This document shows, one piece after another, positions 1-8,792 of a stretch of DNA of 64,000 bases. This DNA is from Haloterrigena gelatinilytica (GTDB lineage: Archaea; Halobacteriota; Halobacteria; Halobacteriales; Natrialbaceae). Position 1 is the first letter of the stretch. Every line of letters starts with the position of its first letter. The notes below the pieces were generated by a model. It saw only the letters and a list, made by a program, of their open reading frames with translations, was not told the DNA's origin and ran no database searches. A program made the position numbers and the translations under genes. The stretch spans positions 3,658,001 through 3,722,000 of the forward strand of contig NZ_JABUQZ010000001.1 in the NCBI RefSeq assembly GCF_013342145.1, written 5' to 3'.

Positions 1-862
1 CCTCGGTCCGCCCCTCCGTCGCGCCGACGACGACCTCGCCGATTTCGGCGTGGATGTCGTCGTCGGTCAGGGTGCCCTCGCCGTAGGGGACGTTGATCTC
101 GCCGGAGTGGGTACACTGCTCGCGGTCGTCGATGACGATCGTCGCCTCGAGCAGGAGGTCGTCGCTCAGTTCGTGTTTCCCCGCGGCGTCGGCGCCGATG
201 GCGTTAATGTGGGTGTCATCGCCGACGTCCTCGAGGCCGACGATGGGGTCTTCCACGGGCGTCACCGTCGAGAGGATATCGCAGTGGCCGGCCTCGGCGA
301 TCGAGCCAGCGCGGACGTCGAACTCGTCCGCGAAGGTCTCGACGAACCGCCGGACGCGGTCCTCGTCCTGATCCGCGATGACGACCTCCTCGATCGGTCG
401 GACCTCGCTGATCGCTCGAAGCTGGGTGTACGACTGGACGCCGGCGCCGACGATGCCGAGACTCGAGGCGTCGTCGACGGCGAGGTGGTCGGTCGCGACG
501 GCCGCCGCGGCCCCGGTCCGCTTCATCGTGAGCGTCGTCCCGTCCATGATCGCAAGCGGAAAGGCGGTCTCGGGGTCGGAGTAGATCATCGTCCCCAGCA
601 CCGTCGGCAGGTCGTGGTCCGCGGGGTTATCGGGGTGGACGTTGACCCACTTCAGCCCGGCGGCGTCCCAGTCGCCCGTATCGAGGTAGGCGGGCATCGA
701 CCGGAAGTCGCCGTTGTACCGGGGCAGGTCGATGTAGGACTTCGCGGGCATCTGCGTGTCTCCGCGCTCGAAGGCCGCGAAGGCCTGTTCGACGGCGTCG
801 ATGACGTCGTCGAGGGCGGCGTACTCGTCGACGTCCTCGCTGTCCAACAGAAGCGTGTTCAT
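1..862 (-). CDS. Ornithine cyclodeaminase / alanine dehydrogenase family protein (3' end outside window)
   Basis: NAD(P)-dependent Rossmann enzyme of the OCD/mu-crystallin family. Archaeal members are often alanine dehydrogenases (pyruvate + NH3 + NADH to L-alanine), but other imine or ketimine substrates are possible. The start is the ATG at 860-862 (MNTLLLDSEDV) and the frame is open to the window edge, so the C-terminus is missing. The substrate-side signature LKWVNVHPDNP and the dinucleotide-binding LGIVGAGVQSYTQL are visible in the reverse-strand translation. It has no same-strand partner within the window. A second family member lies at 56577-57503. Family assignment is firm; the substrate is inferred. 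Confidence 0.85.
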   Translation of the reverse strand, partial: MNTLLLDSEDVDEYAALDDVIDAVEQAFAAFERGDTQMPAKSYIDLPRYNGDFRSMPAYLDTGDWDAAGLKWVNVHPDNPADHDLPTVLGTMIYSDPETAFPLAIMDGTTLTMKRTGAAAAVATDHLAVDDASSLGIVGAGVQSYTQLRAISEVRPIEEVVIADQDEDRVRRFVETFADEFDVRAGSIAEAGHCDILSTVTPVEDPIVGLEDVGDDTHINAIGADAAGKHELSDDLLLEATIVIDDREQCTHSGEINVPYGEGTLTDDDIHAEIGEVVVGATEGRTE

Positions 863-989
863 GCTGGCAAATATCGCGGGAAGACACTTAGTTCGTCCTG
901 AATCGACGGCCTGCGCGTAGTCCGACGCCGGGCGGCGACGTTCGCGCTACACGTACTTTCATACGTCCGGGAGTGTCACGCTTCGGGTG

Positions 990-1874
990 ATGTCGGGAAA
1001 CGAGAGCGGGATTCGAGCGTCGCGCCGGCGCGTGCTATCGACGGTCGCGGGAACCGGCGTCGCCGCCATCGGGGCGCTCGCGTCGAAATACGGCGTTTCC
1101 GACGCGGCCGCGCTCGACGCGATCGACGAGATTTCGCTCGGCACCTTCGAGTCGTCGCTCGAGGAGTGGCGCCCCGAGGGCGACCTCGCGCTGTCGCGGG
1201 TCGGCCGAGACGAGCGCCCGGTGGCGGTCACCGAGGGCGAGTACGCCCTCGAGGCAGCCGTCGACGGCGAGACGGAACCGGTGATCTCGAGGCCGGTCAC
1301 CGACCTCGACCTCGCGACGCATCCGTACTTCGTTGCCGACGTCACGCCGGGCCGACTCGTCGGGACCGACGCCCGCGTCGCCTTTCAGTGTCGACTCTAT
1401 CGCTCGACCGATCTCCTCGCGGACGGCTCGACGGGGGAGCCGGTCGCCGAGTCCGATCCGGTGACGGTCCCGCAGGCGACGCCGGGCCGTCTCTACTGGG
1501 ACGCGAGCGACGTCGACTTCGGTCTCCTGGACGCGGTCTCTCGCCTCGAGATCGGCTGGTATCCGACCGACGGCGACCCGGTGGACGGAACGGTCGCCGC
1601 CCGCGGCGACGTCGTCGTCGACGATGTCCGTGCGACCGCCTCGGTCGACGCCGTGGGGAGCGCCCGACTCGCGGCGACGATGCGGGACCTCCAGTTCGAC
1701 CGCGGCCCCTACGTCCGGACCGAGGTGACCGAGACGTTCGACGGCGGCGAGGCGGGGGCATTCGTCTTCGCCGACGGGGAAACCGAACCGTACCGGTTCG
1801 AGACGGTCGGCGCGGACCGGTATCTGCTCGCCGTCGCGGACGCGGAGATCGAGTTCGGCGAGGGGTGGTCCTGA
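990..1874 (+). CDS. Tat-exported protein of unknown function (beta-sandwich-like)
   Basis: About 294 aa from the ATG at 990; a GTG directly before it (987) is the alternative start. The N-terminus carries a twin-arginine-type signal (ASRRRVLSTVAGTGVAAIGAL), so the product is probably exported folded. The mature part is acidic and rich in short beta-type segments. A stretch LGTFESSLEEW followed by repeated strands resembles carbohydrate-binding-type sandwich folds, but I recognise no family. The stop codon overlaps the start of the next gene (TGATG at 1872-1876), so the two are probably co-translated. Function unknown. Confidence 0.75.
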   Translation: MSGNESGIRASRRRVLSTVAGTGVAAIGALASKYGVSDAAALDAIDEISLGTFESSLEEWRPEGDLALSRVGRDERPVAVTEGEYALEAAVDGETEPVISRPVTDLDLATHPYFVADVTPGRLVGTDARVAFQCRLYRSTDLLADGSTGEPVAESDPVTVPQATPGRLYWDASDVDFGLLDAVSRLEIGWYPTDGDPVDGTVAARGDVVVDDVRATASVDAVGSARLAATMRDLQFDRGPYVRTEVTETFDGGEAGAFVFADGETEPYRFETVGADRYLLAVADAEIEFGEGWS

Positions 1875-2893
1875 TGGTCGAGCGCGCGACCTCGGCGGCG
1901 ACGATCACGCTGCTGCCCGGCCACAGCGAGAACACCGCGGAGGGCGGCGACGCGCTCGACAGCGCGATACCCGACTACGACGGGAAGTCCCTCGACGCGT
2001 GGTTCGTCGCCGACGCCGCGACCGACCTCCCCGACGACCTCGAGACGGTCCGCGAGATGCGAAAGCACCTCCCGGAGTACGACGAGGGGCTGCGCCAGTA
2101 CCGCCTCGCGAACGAGCTCGAACTCTCCTTCTCGACCGAGGACGGCCGGACCGTCGTCGACTCGAGCGTCACCCGGGCGACGAACGCGAACGAGAAGCCG
2201 TCGTACGTCGGCGTCGAGGGCGAGGCGGGCGAGGAGAACGTCGTCAGGGACATCATCGAGCGCGACGACCTCGACTGGTTCGACGGGAAGGACAAGCTCC
2301 GGGCCGACGTGGAAGGCAAGCGGTTCGAGAGCGACGCCGTCCGCGAGGCGGTCGACGGAATCGAGGGCGTGCGCGCGTCCGTCCTCTTCGGCGGGAGCGA
2401 CACGTACATCGAGATCATGCGCGAGAAGTTCTACGAACTCGGGCCGGTCGAGTTCCTCGAGACGACGGGGATGGAGACCGAAGCGGTCCCCGCGTTCATC
2501 GTCCAGCCGCCGACGATGTACACGTTCCTCGAGCTCGCGGTGATGGCCGACGGGACGAGTCTCGTCCGCGTCTGGGACGTCAGCCCATACCCCAAACACT
2601 ATCTCTACGTCGACGAGCGGAAGCGCGACGAGACGGAGTTCGAGGAGGGGAGCCGGCTCGAGGGCGGCGAGTGGCGGCAGAACGAGAACGCCAACGAGCG
2701 GTTCGGTCAGTGGGCGCTCGAGGAGCAGGACCTCCGTTCGCCGTTTTCCCCGCAGATTCGGACGGGGTACGAACAGTATCTCGACCACGCCACCTCGATC
2801 GGCCGCTATCCCGCGATGGCCTACGGCGAGGACGGCGACGAACTGACGGCGTCGACGGTGGCGACTCGGTCCCCGCCGCTGTTCCCGTGGTAG
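1874..2893 (+). CDS. Conserved-type hypothetical protein, co-translated with the exported protein upstream
   Basis: 339 aa starting at the ATG that shares its A with the TGA of the preceding gene (MVERATSAATITLLPG). There is no signal peptide or membrane segment, and the protein is strongly acidic as expected for a haloarchaeal cytosolic protein. The frame is open further upstream, but that part is antisense-like, arginine-rich sequence overlapping the previous gene, so the 1874 start is preferred. No recognised motif. The tight overlap with an exported protein suggests a shared process, such as assembly or surface attachment, but that is inference only. Confidence 0.7.
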   Translation: MVERATSAATITLLPGHSENTAEGGDALDSAIPDYDGKSLDAWFVADAATDLPDDLETVREMRKHLPEYDEGLRQYRLANELELSFSTEDGRTVVDSSVTRATNANEKPSYVGVEGEAGEENVVRDIIERDDLDWFDGKDKLRADVEGKRFESDAVREAVDGIEGVRASVLFGGSDTYIEIMREKFYELGPVEFLETTGMETEAVPAFIVQPPTMYTFLELAVMADGTSLVRVWDVSPYPKHYLYVDERKRDETEFEEGSRLEGGEWRQNENANERFGQWALEEQDLRSPFSPQIRTGYEQYLDHATSIGRYPAMAYGEDGDELTASTVATRSPPLFPW

Positions 2894-2957
2894 ACGGGAG
2901 CCGTCCGTCGCGTCGTCTACCCGCACGTCTCACCGACACCGTCTCGATCGGGGGTCG

Positions 2958-3752
2958 TCAGGCCCGCGCCCGAAACAGCACGACGCCGGTGCGGTACGAT
3001 TCCAACCGCTCGCCGTCGTCGGCGTACCTGAAGTCGAACGCCGCTTCGAGGGCGACCGGCGCGTCCGCGAGCAGCGACCGGATCTCCCGTCGGCGGTCGT
3101 CGGGCACGTCCATACGATCGAGCCACGCGTCGACCTCGAGGCGTCGGCTCGTCTCCCGGACCGCGTCGACGGTCAGTCCCGCGGCCTCGAACCAGTCGCG
3201 CCACTGCGCCGGGGAGGAGGTCTCGACGTGGCCCGGATCGCGCAGTCGTTCGATTCGGTTGACGTAGCTCGCCAGTTCCGGGTCGGCGGGGACCGCGAGG
3301 TCCTCGAACGCGAAGACGCCCCCCGGCGCGAGCACCCGCTCGACCTCGGCGAGGAACGCCTCGGGATCCGGGAAGTGGTGCGCGGCGAACCGACAGGTGA
3401 CCGCGTCGAACCGATCCGACGGAAACGGCAGGCGCTCGGCGTCGACGACGGTCCCCTCGAGACCGTCGTACTCGCTCGTCGCCGTCGCGACCATCTCGGG
3501 AGCGAGGTCCGACGCGACGACCCGCGACACGCCTCGGTCGGCGACGGCACCGGCGACGTGGCCTGCGCCCGTCGCGACGTCGAGGGCCCGCGTCGCGTCG
3601 GCAGACCAGTCGACGAGCGTCTCGAGGTCGTTCCCCTCCTTGAGAACGGCCCCGTCCCGATAGCCGTCCGTGGCGTCTCCGAAGGCGGTCGCTACGTCGC
3701 GTTTTCTGTCGGCGTCGTTCGTCACGAGCCGTTCTTGTGGTGAAACGAACAT
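2958..3752 (-). CDS. Class I SAM-dependent methyltransferase (UbiE/COQ5-like)
   Basis: 264 aa. SAM-binding motif I is LDVATGAGHVAGAVADRG, followed by the acidic loop VVASDLAPEM, motif II VVDAERLPFPSDRFDAVTC and the post-motif VLAPGGVFAFEDL. This order is typical of Methyltransf_11/UbiE-type enzymes acting on small molecules or quinones. The start is the ATG at 3750-3752; an internal start near MTND-like sequence is not available, so the long form is kept. The gene is monocistronic and converges with the unknown gene pair. The substrate cannot be deduced; menaquinone methylation is possible but not supported by neighbours. Confidence 0.85.
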   Translation of the reverse strand: MFVSPQERLVTNDADRKRDVATAFGDATDGYRDGAVLKEGNDLETLVDWSADATRALDVATGAGHVAGAVADRGVSRVVASDLAPEMVATATSEYDGLEGTVVDAERLPFPSDRFDAVTCRFAAHHFPDPEAFLAEVERVLAPGGVFAFEDLAVPADPELASYVNRIERLRDPGHVETSSPAQWRDWFEAAGLTVDAVRETSRRLEVDAWLDRMDVPDDRRREIRSLLADAPVALEAAFDFRYADDGERLESYRTGVVLFRARA

Positions 3753-4077
3753 GAAGGTTGGTGGGGACGGCTCTCGAGGTGGGGACGAGACTCGAGGCTG
3801 GGTTCGACGAGAGCAGGCGATACGAACGACGAACGGATCCGAAAGACGGGATTCGGGAGCGACGACGAAATATGGAGAAATGGGCCGACTCGGTGGAATC
3901 GAGATGGGCTAGTCGAAACGGCGGTCGGTGCGAGCGGTGTCCTCCGTTCCTCGCCGCGAGGGCCGCAGGCCCGAGCGGGCCGACGACCGATGTGAGCGGA
4001 GCGAACGGAGGGAGGAGGCTTTTATACTAAATTTTGCCGAGGGGCGGCGTAGCCGCCCCGCAGAGCGAAATTTAGGT
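3753..4077. other. Intergenic region holding a structured repeat, no gene
   Basis: About 325 bp between the methyltransferase and thermosome genes. No credible coding frame was seen. The right half (3942-4075) is dominated by nested inverted repeats: CTCCGTTC at 3942-3949 pairs with GAACGGAG at 4003-4010, and the long stem-loop at 4027-4075 follows. A related copy of the latter lies near 32.7 kb. Confidence 0.6.
4027..4075 (-). terminator. Structured stem-loop element after the thermosome gene (copy 1)
   Basis: It lies directly 3' of the thermosome stop codon. The outer arms CTAAATTTTGC (4027-4037) and GCGAAATTTAG (4065-4075) pair at 10 of 11 positions. The inner arms GGGGCGGC (4041-4048) and GCCGCCCC (4052-4059) pair perfectly around a 3-nt loop. 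On the reverse strand it reads outer arm, CTGC, stem, TCGGCAAAA, TATAAAAGCC. The copy at 32656-32706 has the same order but different paired bases. A terminator or mRNA 3'-end structure is likely; a repetitive palindromic element is the alternative. Confidence 0.55.
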
Positions 4078-5751
4078 TTACATCATGCCGCCCATGCCGC
4101 CGCCCATACCGCCCATGCCGCCCATGCCGCCGCCGGGGCCGCCGGGCATCTCCTCGTCATCGTCGTCGTCGGCGACCGCGAGGTCACCGGCGGCAATGAC
4201 GTCGTCGATGCGCAGCAGCATGACGGCCGCCTCGGTGGCGGACTCGATGGCCTGGGTCTTCACGCGCAGCGGCTCGTAGACGCCTTCCTCGGCCATGTCG
4301 ATGGTGTCGCCCGTGTAGGCGTCGAGACCGGAGCTGGTCTCGCCGCCGTCGTGGTCGGCGCGCAGCTCGACCAGCGAGTCGATGGGATCGAGGCCGGCGT
4401 TCTCGGCCAGCGTGCGCGGGATGACCTCGAGGGCGTCCGCGAAGGCTTCGACGGCGAGCTGCTCGCGGCCGCCGACGGAGTCGGCGTAGTCGCGCAGCGA
4501 GAGCGAGAGGTCGACTTCGGGGGCGCCGCCGCCGGCGACGACCTTGCCGTCCTCGAGGGTCGTTCGCACGACGCCGAGCGAGTCCTCGATGGCGCGGTCG
4601 ACCTCGTCGATGACGTGGTCGGTGCCGCCCCGCAGGATGAGGGTGACGGCCTTCGCGTCGTCGACGTCCTCGACGAAGATGCGCTGGTCGCCGGCGATCT
4701 CCTTCTGGGCGACGCTCCCGGCGAAGCCGAGGTCGTCCTCGCTCAGGTCGTCGACGGACGAGACGGGCGTGGCGCCGGTCGCGCGGGCGAGCTGGGACTG
4801 GTCGCTCGCTTTAACGCGGCGGACGGCGATGATGCCCTCCTGGGCGAGGTAGTGCTGGGCCATGTCGTCGATGCCGCCGTCGACGAAGACGACGTCGGCG
4901 CCGACTGCGGCGATGCCCTCGGCCATCTCCTTGAGCTGCTGTTCCTCCTGTTCGAGGAACTGTTCGAGCTGGTCGGGGTCGGTGACGTTGACCTCGGCGT
5001 CGATCTCGGTCTCCTTGATCTCGAGGTCGCCGTCGATGATCGCGACGTCGGCGTCCTCGGCGAAGTAGGGCATGCTGTCAGAGACGCGCTCCTTGTCGAT
5101 GATGACGCCCTCGACGAGCTCGGAGTTCTCGATGGAGCCGCCGACGACCTTCTCGACTTTGATGTTGTCCGTGTCGACACCGTCGTCGTCCGCGACGGCC
5201 TGGACGGCGTCGACGACGAGTTCGGCCAGCAGGTCGCGGGCGCTCTCGGCGCCCTTGCCGGTCATCGCCGTGGCGGCGATCTGCTCGAGGATCTCGTCGT
5301 CGTCCTCGTCGACGTCGATGGCGACGTCCTCGAGGGCCTCGGTGGCCTCCTCGGCGGCCTGTCGGTACCCCTGGGCGAGGGTGGTCGCGTGGATGTCCTG
5401 GTCGAGGAGCTCCTCGGCCTGGCTGAGGAGTTCGCCGGCGATGACGACGGCGCTCGTGGTGCCGTCGCCGACCTCGTCCTCCTGGGTCTCGGCGACTTCG
5501 ACGATCATGTCGGCCGCCGGGTGGTCGATCTCCATCTCCGACAGCAGGGTGACACCGTCGTTCGTGACGATGACGTTGCCCGTCGAGTCGACGAGCATCT
5601 TGTCCATCCCCTTCGGACCCAGCGTGGTCCGTACGGACTCGGCGACGGCTTTCCCGGCCTGAATGTTCATCGACTGCGCGTCTTTTCCGGAGGTCCGCTG
5701 GCTGTCCTCCGAGAGAACGATAAGGGGCTGGTTACCCATCTGCTGAGCCAT
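4078..5751 (-). CDS. thsA: Thermosome subunit (group II chaperonin)
   Basis: 557 aa from the ATG at 5749-5751 ([13 protein letters not shown]). ATP-dependent protein folding in a double-ring cytosolic complex. The nucleotide-binding signature [15 protein letters not shown] lies near residue 95, and the apical/intermediate segment [15 protein letters not shown] follows. The C-terminus is the Gly/Met-rich tail ([17 protein letters not shown]) that projects into the chamber. Length is normal for the family. A TATA box lies ~28 nt before the start, so the mRNA is probably leaderless. Which paralogue it is among the usual two or three haloarchaeal subunits cannot be settled here. Confidence 0.97.
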   Translation of the reverse strand: MAQQMGNQPLIVLSEDSQRTSGKDAQSMNIQAGKAVAESVRTTLGPKGMDKMLVDSTGNVIVTNDGVTLLSEMEIDHPAADMIVEVAETQEDEVGDGTTSAVVIAGELLSQAEELLDQDIHATTLAQGYRQAAEEATEALEDVAIDVDEDDDEILEQIAATAMTGKGAESARDLLAELVVDAVQAVADDDGVDTDNIKVEKVVGGSIENSELVEGVIIDKERVSDSMPYFAEDADVAIIDGDLEIKETEIDAEVNVTDPDQLEQFLEQEEQQLKEMAEGIAAVGADVVFVDGGIDDMAQHYLAQEGIIAVRRVKASDQSQLARATGATPVSSVDDLSEDDLGFAGSVAQKEIAGDQRIFVEDVDDAKAVTLILRGGTDHVIDEVDRAIEDSLGVVRTTLEDGKVVAGGGAPEVDLSLSLRDYADSVGGREQLAVEAFADALEVIPRTLAENAGLDPIDSLVELRADHDGGETSSGLDAYTGDTIDMAEEGVYEPLRVKTQAIESATEAAVMLLRIDDVIAAGDLAVADDDDDEEMPGGPGGGMGGMGGMGGGMGGMM

Positions 5752-5776
5752 AGTCAAGGGAACGATTGATTGTTAT

Positions 5777-5788
5777 TCTATATAAGCT
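5777..5788 (-). promoter_or_regulatory. TATA box of the thermosome promoter
   Basis: On the reverse strand the sequence reads AGCTTATATAGAA preceded by an A-rich BRE-like stretch. The centre is ~28-30 nt upstream of the ATG at 5751, the spacing of a leaderless haloarchaeal promoter. It is strikingly AT-rich against the surrounding GC-rich DNA. No heat-shock operator could be defined by eye. Confidence 0.7.
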
Positions 5789-5832
5789 TTTTGTTTGTTG
5801 GTCGGGCGATCCCCGTTCCGTACGGGGGTTTC

Positions 5833-7320
5833 TCACACCCCGTCGATCTCGAATCGGGCGCCGCCGGAATCGCTGTCGGTCACGGAGATGCTCCAGCGGT
5901 GGGCGTCGACGATCTCGCGAACGATGTGCAGTCCGAAGCCGGTTCCGTCGTCGCTGTCGGTGTACCCTCGCTCGAAGATCCGGGACCGCTCGGGGACCGG
6001 GATGCCGGGACCGTCGTCGGCGACGAAGAACCCGTTTCCTTCCGCGAGCGTTCCGACGGTGACGACGAGTTCGTCGTCGGTCTCGCCGGGTTCGCTGTCG
6101 TCGGTCGACGGTTGACCGCCCGTCGAGCCGTGCTCGACACTGTCGTCGGCCGCAGGCCGACTGCTCGTGGAACCGTGTTCCACGCTGTCCTCCTGAGCCT
6201 GCGAAGGAGGGGTTGTCGAGCCGTGCTCGACACTGTCGTCGGCCGCAGGCCGACTGCTCGTGGAACCGTGTTCCACGCTGTTTCGAAACAGGTTCTCGAA
6301 CAGCTGTCGGAGCCGGTCCGGATCGGCGTCGAACGTCGTCGAGTCCGCGACGTTGAGCGTCGCGTTCGGCGTTTCGACGGTTCTCCAGGCCCGTCGCGCG
6401 ATCAACTCGAGATCGACGGGCTCGGCGTCGTCGATCCCCTGTCCCTGTCGGGCCAGCGTCAGCGTGTGTTCGATGATCCGATCGATGCGCTCGTGGGCGT
6501 CTTCGACCTCCCGGACGTACTCCTCGTCGCCGGTCTCGACGGCCAGATCGAGGTAGCCCTCCGCGACGGACAGCGGGTTCCGCAGGTCGTGGGAGACGAT
6601 GTTCGCGAAGTCCTGGAGGTCCTCGTTCTTCCCCTTGAGTTCGGCGCGGTCGTCCTCGAGCGCCCGGATTCGGCGGCGGCGCTCGATCGCGCCGATGGCC
6701 GCCGTCGCGATCGGTCGGAACGTCCGGACGTCGATCTCGTCTACCGCGTCGGCGTCGAGACCGCCGAGGCGGACGATTCCCAGCGTCTCGGACGGGACGA
6801 CGAGCTCGGTCGACGCCGCGGCGGTCGGGTCGTCGGATCGGAACGCCGACCACCGCGGATCTCCCCCTTCGGCGATCGGTTCGATCTCGAAGCGGGCGTC
6901 GGCCGCGGGCGTGACGATCTCGGGTACGAGCTCCGATCGGAGACCGTCGTACCGGTAGACGGCGACCGCGGTCGTCCCGAAGAATTCGTCCGCGACGTCG
7001 GTCACCGGCTCCGTGATCCCGTCGATCGTTTCCGACTTGACCAACGAACGGACGGCCGCGTCGACGAGTTCGAACCGGGACCGATCGGTCCCATCGTCGT
7101 CACCGTCGTCCCTCTCCGCCGGCGGCCCCTCGACGTCGAGCGCCTCGACCCACTGCTCGACGGCGTCGCTCGAGAGTCCGGTAAGTGCGGCGATCTCCGC
7201 CGTCGAACGGCCCCGGTTCGACGCCAGCGCCACCAGCAACCCCTCGCGGGTCGCCGGCGACTCGTCGGCCAGTACGGCCTCGACGGCGTCGATGTCCGAC
7301 AGCGGATCGAGATCGGACAT
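5833..7320 (-). CDS. Soluble histidine kinase with N-terminal HTH-like and GAF-like regions
   Basis: 495 aa, no membrane segment. Residues ~22-60 look like a helix-turn-helix (ATREGLLVALASNRGRSTAE, then a second helix). Residues ~85-210 are probably a GAF-type sensor. The phospho-acceptor is H244 in IVSHDLRNPLS. The HATPase domain follows, with N-box N348 (FRNSVEHG), G1 box DDGPGIP and G2 box GTGFGLHIV. Between N-box and G1 box, four consecutive VEHGST units (residues ~347-410) are encoded by a palindromic direct repeat, an unusual expansion inside the catalytic domain. It is divergent from the FIST gene at 7505. No response regulator is adjacent, so the partner is unknown. Confidence 0.93.
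   Translation of the reverse strand: MSDLDPLSDIDAVEAVLADESPATREGLLVALASNRGRSTAEIAALTGLSSDAVEQWVEALDVEGPPAERDDGDDDGTDRSRFELVDAAVRSLVKSETIDGITEPVTDVADEFFGTTAVAVYRYDGLRSELVPEIVTPAADARFEIEPIAEGGDPRWSAFRSDDPTAAASTELVVPSETLGIVRLGGLDADAVDEIDVRTFRPIATAAIGAIERRRRIRALEDDRAELKGKNEDLQDFANIVSHDLRNPLSVAEGYLDLAVETGDEEYVREVEDAHERIDRIIEHTLTLARQGQGIDDAEPVDLELIARRAWRTVETPNATLNVADSTTFDADPDRLRQLFENLFRNSVEHGSTSSRPAADDSVEHGSTTPPSQAQEDSVEHGSTSSRPAADDSVEHGSTGGQPSTDDSEPGETDDELVVTVGTLAEGNGFFVADDGPGIPVPERSRIFERGYTDSDDGTGFGLHIVREIVDAHRWSISVTDSDSGGARFEIDGV
6122..6281 (-). repeat. In-frame palindromic direct repeat inside the histidine kinase gene
   Basis: A 67-bp sequence occurs identically at 6122-6188 and 6215-6281, period 93 bp (31 codons). 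Each copy contains three small palindromes: GTCGAGC-CGT-GCTCGAC, GTCGGCC-GCA-GGCCGAC and GTGGAA-CCGTG-TTCCAC. The 26-bp spacer holds a fourth (CCTCC ... GGAGG). On the coding strand it repeats the N-box phrase SVEHGST with alternating linkers SSRPAADD and TPPSQAQED. Confidence 0.95.
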
Positions 7321-7504
7321 TGCATTGCAGATAGTAACGAACCGGCATAGTCATTGTGGGGGTGGCGATGGGCGCCCGCGGCCGGTCGCGTGCGGCTTTC
7401 GCCGGCGCTTCGCTCGTCGCCGACTCGCGGCGACGGAGACGTCTCTGCCGTTGTGACGGACAGTACGTTTATGTGAGTGTACTTCCATCCTTGCCTTAGC
7501 ATCG

Positions 7505-8755
7505 ATGAGTGAGATTCTCGCCGGAGTCGGCCACGCGACCGACGACGACTCGACGGCGGCCGGCCGCCGCGCAGCCCGCGCCGCACGAGACGACCTCGGC
7601 GGCGAGGAACGGATCGCGTACGCGTTCGGCTCGAGCGAGTACGATCAGGCCGCGTTACTCGGCGGTATCGAGGCCCAACTCGACTGTCCGGTCGTCGGCT
7701 GTTCGACGGCCGGCGAAATCGCCCACGCGCAGTCGTACACCGAAAGCGTCGTCGTGCTCGCGCTCGCGGGCGACGGTATTCGCCCCGGCGTCGGGTCCGC
7801 ACCGGAGTTCGCCGAGTTCTCGAGAAAGGCGGGAATGGAAGCGGCCTCGGCGGCCGTGGACGACCTCGACGACGGCCCCGTCCCGACGTCGGTTTCGGCG
7901 TCCGAGTCGGGGCGGCGGCGGTGGTATCCGAAGCTGCTCGTGAACGCGTTCGGCCCGGGCCTGACCGGCAGCAAGGAGTGGGCCCTGATCGGCGTCCAGG
8001 ACGCGCTGGGCTGGGCGCACGTCGCCGGCGGGTTCGCCGGGGACGACTGGAAGCTCGATTCGACGTGGGTCTACCGGGACGGCGAACCGGTCGAGGACTC
8101 GATGGCCGTCGCCGCGATGGACGTCGACGTCAAGACCGGCATCGGCGTCGCCAACGGCCTGCGCGAGACCGAGCACACGTTCATCGTGACGAGCGCCGAG
8201 GACAACCGCCTCTACGAACTCGACGACAAACCCGCACTGGAGGCCTACCGCGACCGCTACGGCGACCGGGTAACCCAGGAACACTTCCTGATGACCCATC
8301 CCCTCGGCGCGGACGACGACGGCGAGGAGACCCACATCGCGATGATGACCGACGTCGACGAGGAAACGGGATCGATGATCGTCGGCGAGAAACCGCTCGA
8401 GGAGGGTCAGGAACTGACGGTCATGGATACGTCGGCCGACGCGGTCCTCGACGGCGTCGAGACCGCCGTCGATCGGGCGCTGACGGCCGCCGGCGGGCCG
8501 GACGATATCGCGGCCGTGCTGGTGTTCGACTGCAACTGCCGCTGGTACCACCTGTCGAACGAGGAGACGCGAAACGCCGAACTCGACATCGTCAGGGAGC
8601 GCGTCGGCCCGAACGTTCCCGTCGCCGGCTTCTACAGCTACGGGGAGATCGCGACGCCGAACCCGCTGTGGAACGACGATCCGCGGTCGCTCATGCGTCA
8701 GGACGTCCACCACCAGAGCATCGCCATCGAGGTTATCACCAATGAATCACTGTAA
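7505..8755 (+). CDS. FIST N-terminal/C-terminal domain sensory protein
   Basis: 416 aa cytosolic protein with FIST_N (roughly residues 25-215, with CPVVGCSTAGEIAH typical of the domain) and FIST_C (roughly 230-395, ending VAGFYSYGEIATP). FIST domains are predicted small-ligand (amino-acid-type) sensors that partner signal-transduction proteins. The gene is divergent from the histidine kinase with 184 bp between them and is followed after 37 bp by a small same-strand gene, suggesting one signalling module. A TATA-like GTTTATG lies near 7469. Ligand and direct kinase contact are inference. Confidence 0.92.
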   Translation: MSEILAGVGHATDDDSTAAGRRAARAARDDLGGEERIAYAFGSSEYDQAALLGGIEAQLDCPVVGCSTAGEIAHAQSYTESVVVLALAGDGIRPGVGSAPEFAEFSRKAGMEAASAAVDDLDDGPVPTSVSASESGRRRWYPKLLVNAFGPGLTGSKEWALIGVQDALGWAHVAGGFAGDDWKLDSTWVYRDGEPVEDSMAVAAMDVDVKTGIGVANGLRETEHTFIVTSAEDNRLYELDDKPALEAYRDRYGDRVTQEHFLMTHPLGADDDGEETHIAMMTDVDEETGSMIVGEKPLEEGQELTVMDTSADAVLDGVETAVDRALTAAGGPDDIAAVLVFDCNCRWYHLSNEETRNAELDIVRERVGPNVPVAGFYSYGEIATPNPLWNDDPRSLMRQDVHHQSIAIEVITNESL

Positions 8756-8792
8756 CCCCGCGTCCGCCGCGACGGGCGAGAGCGCCTAACCC

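Noticed and set aside
3928-5769. Long open frame (613 codons) on the plus strand over the thermosome gene
   Set aside because: Antisense shadow: high GC keeps the opposite strand open. The thermosome on the minus strand has full family motifs and a promoter.
6122-6281. CRISPR-like array in the kinase gene
   Set aside because: Only two full repeats, in frame and coding, with palindromic subunits and no unique spacers.
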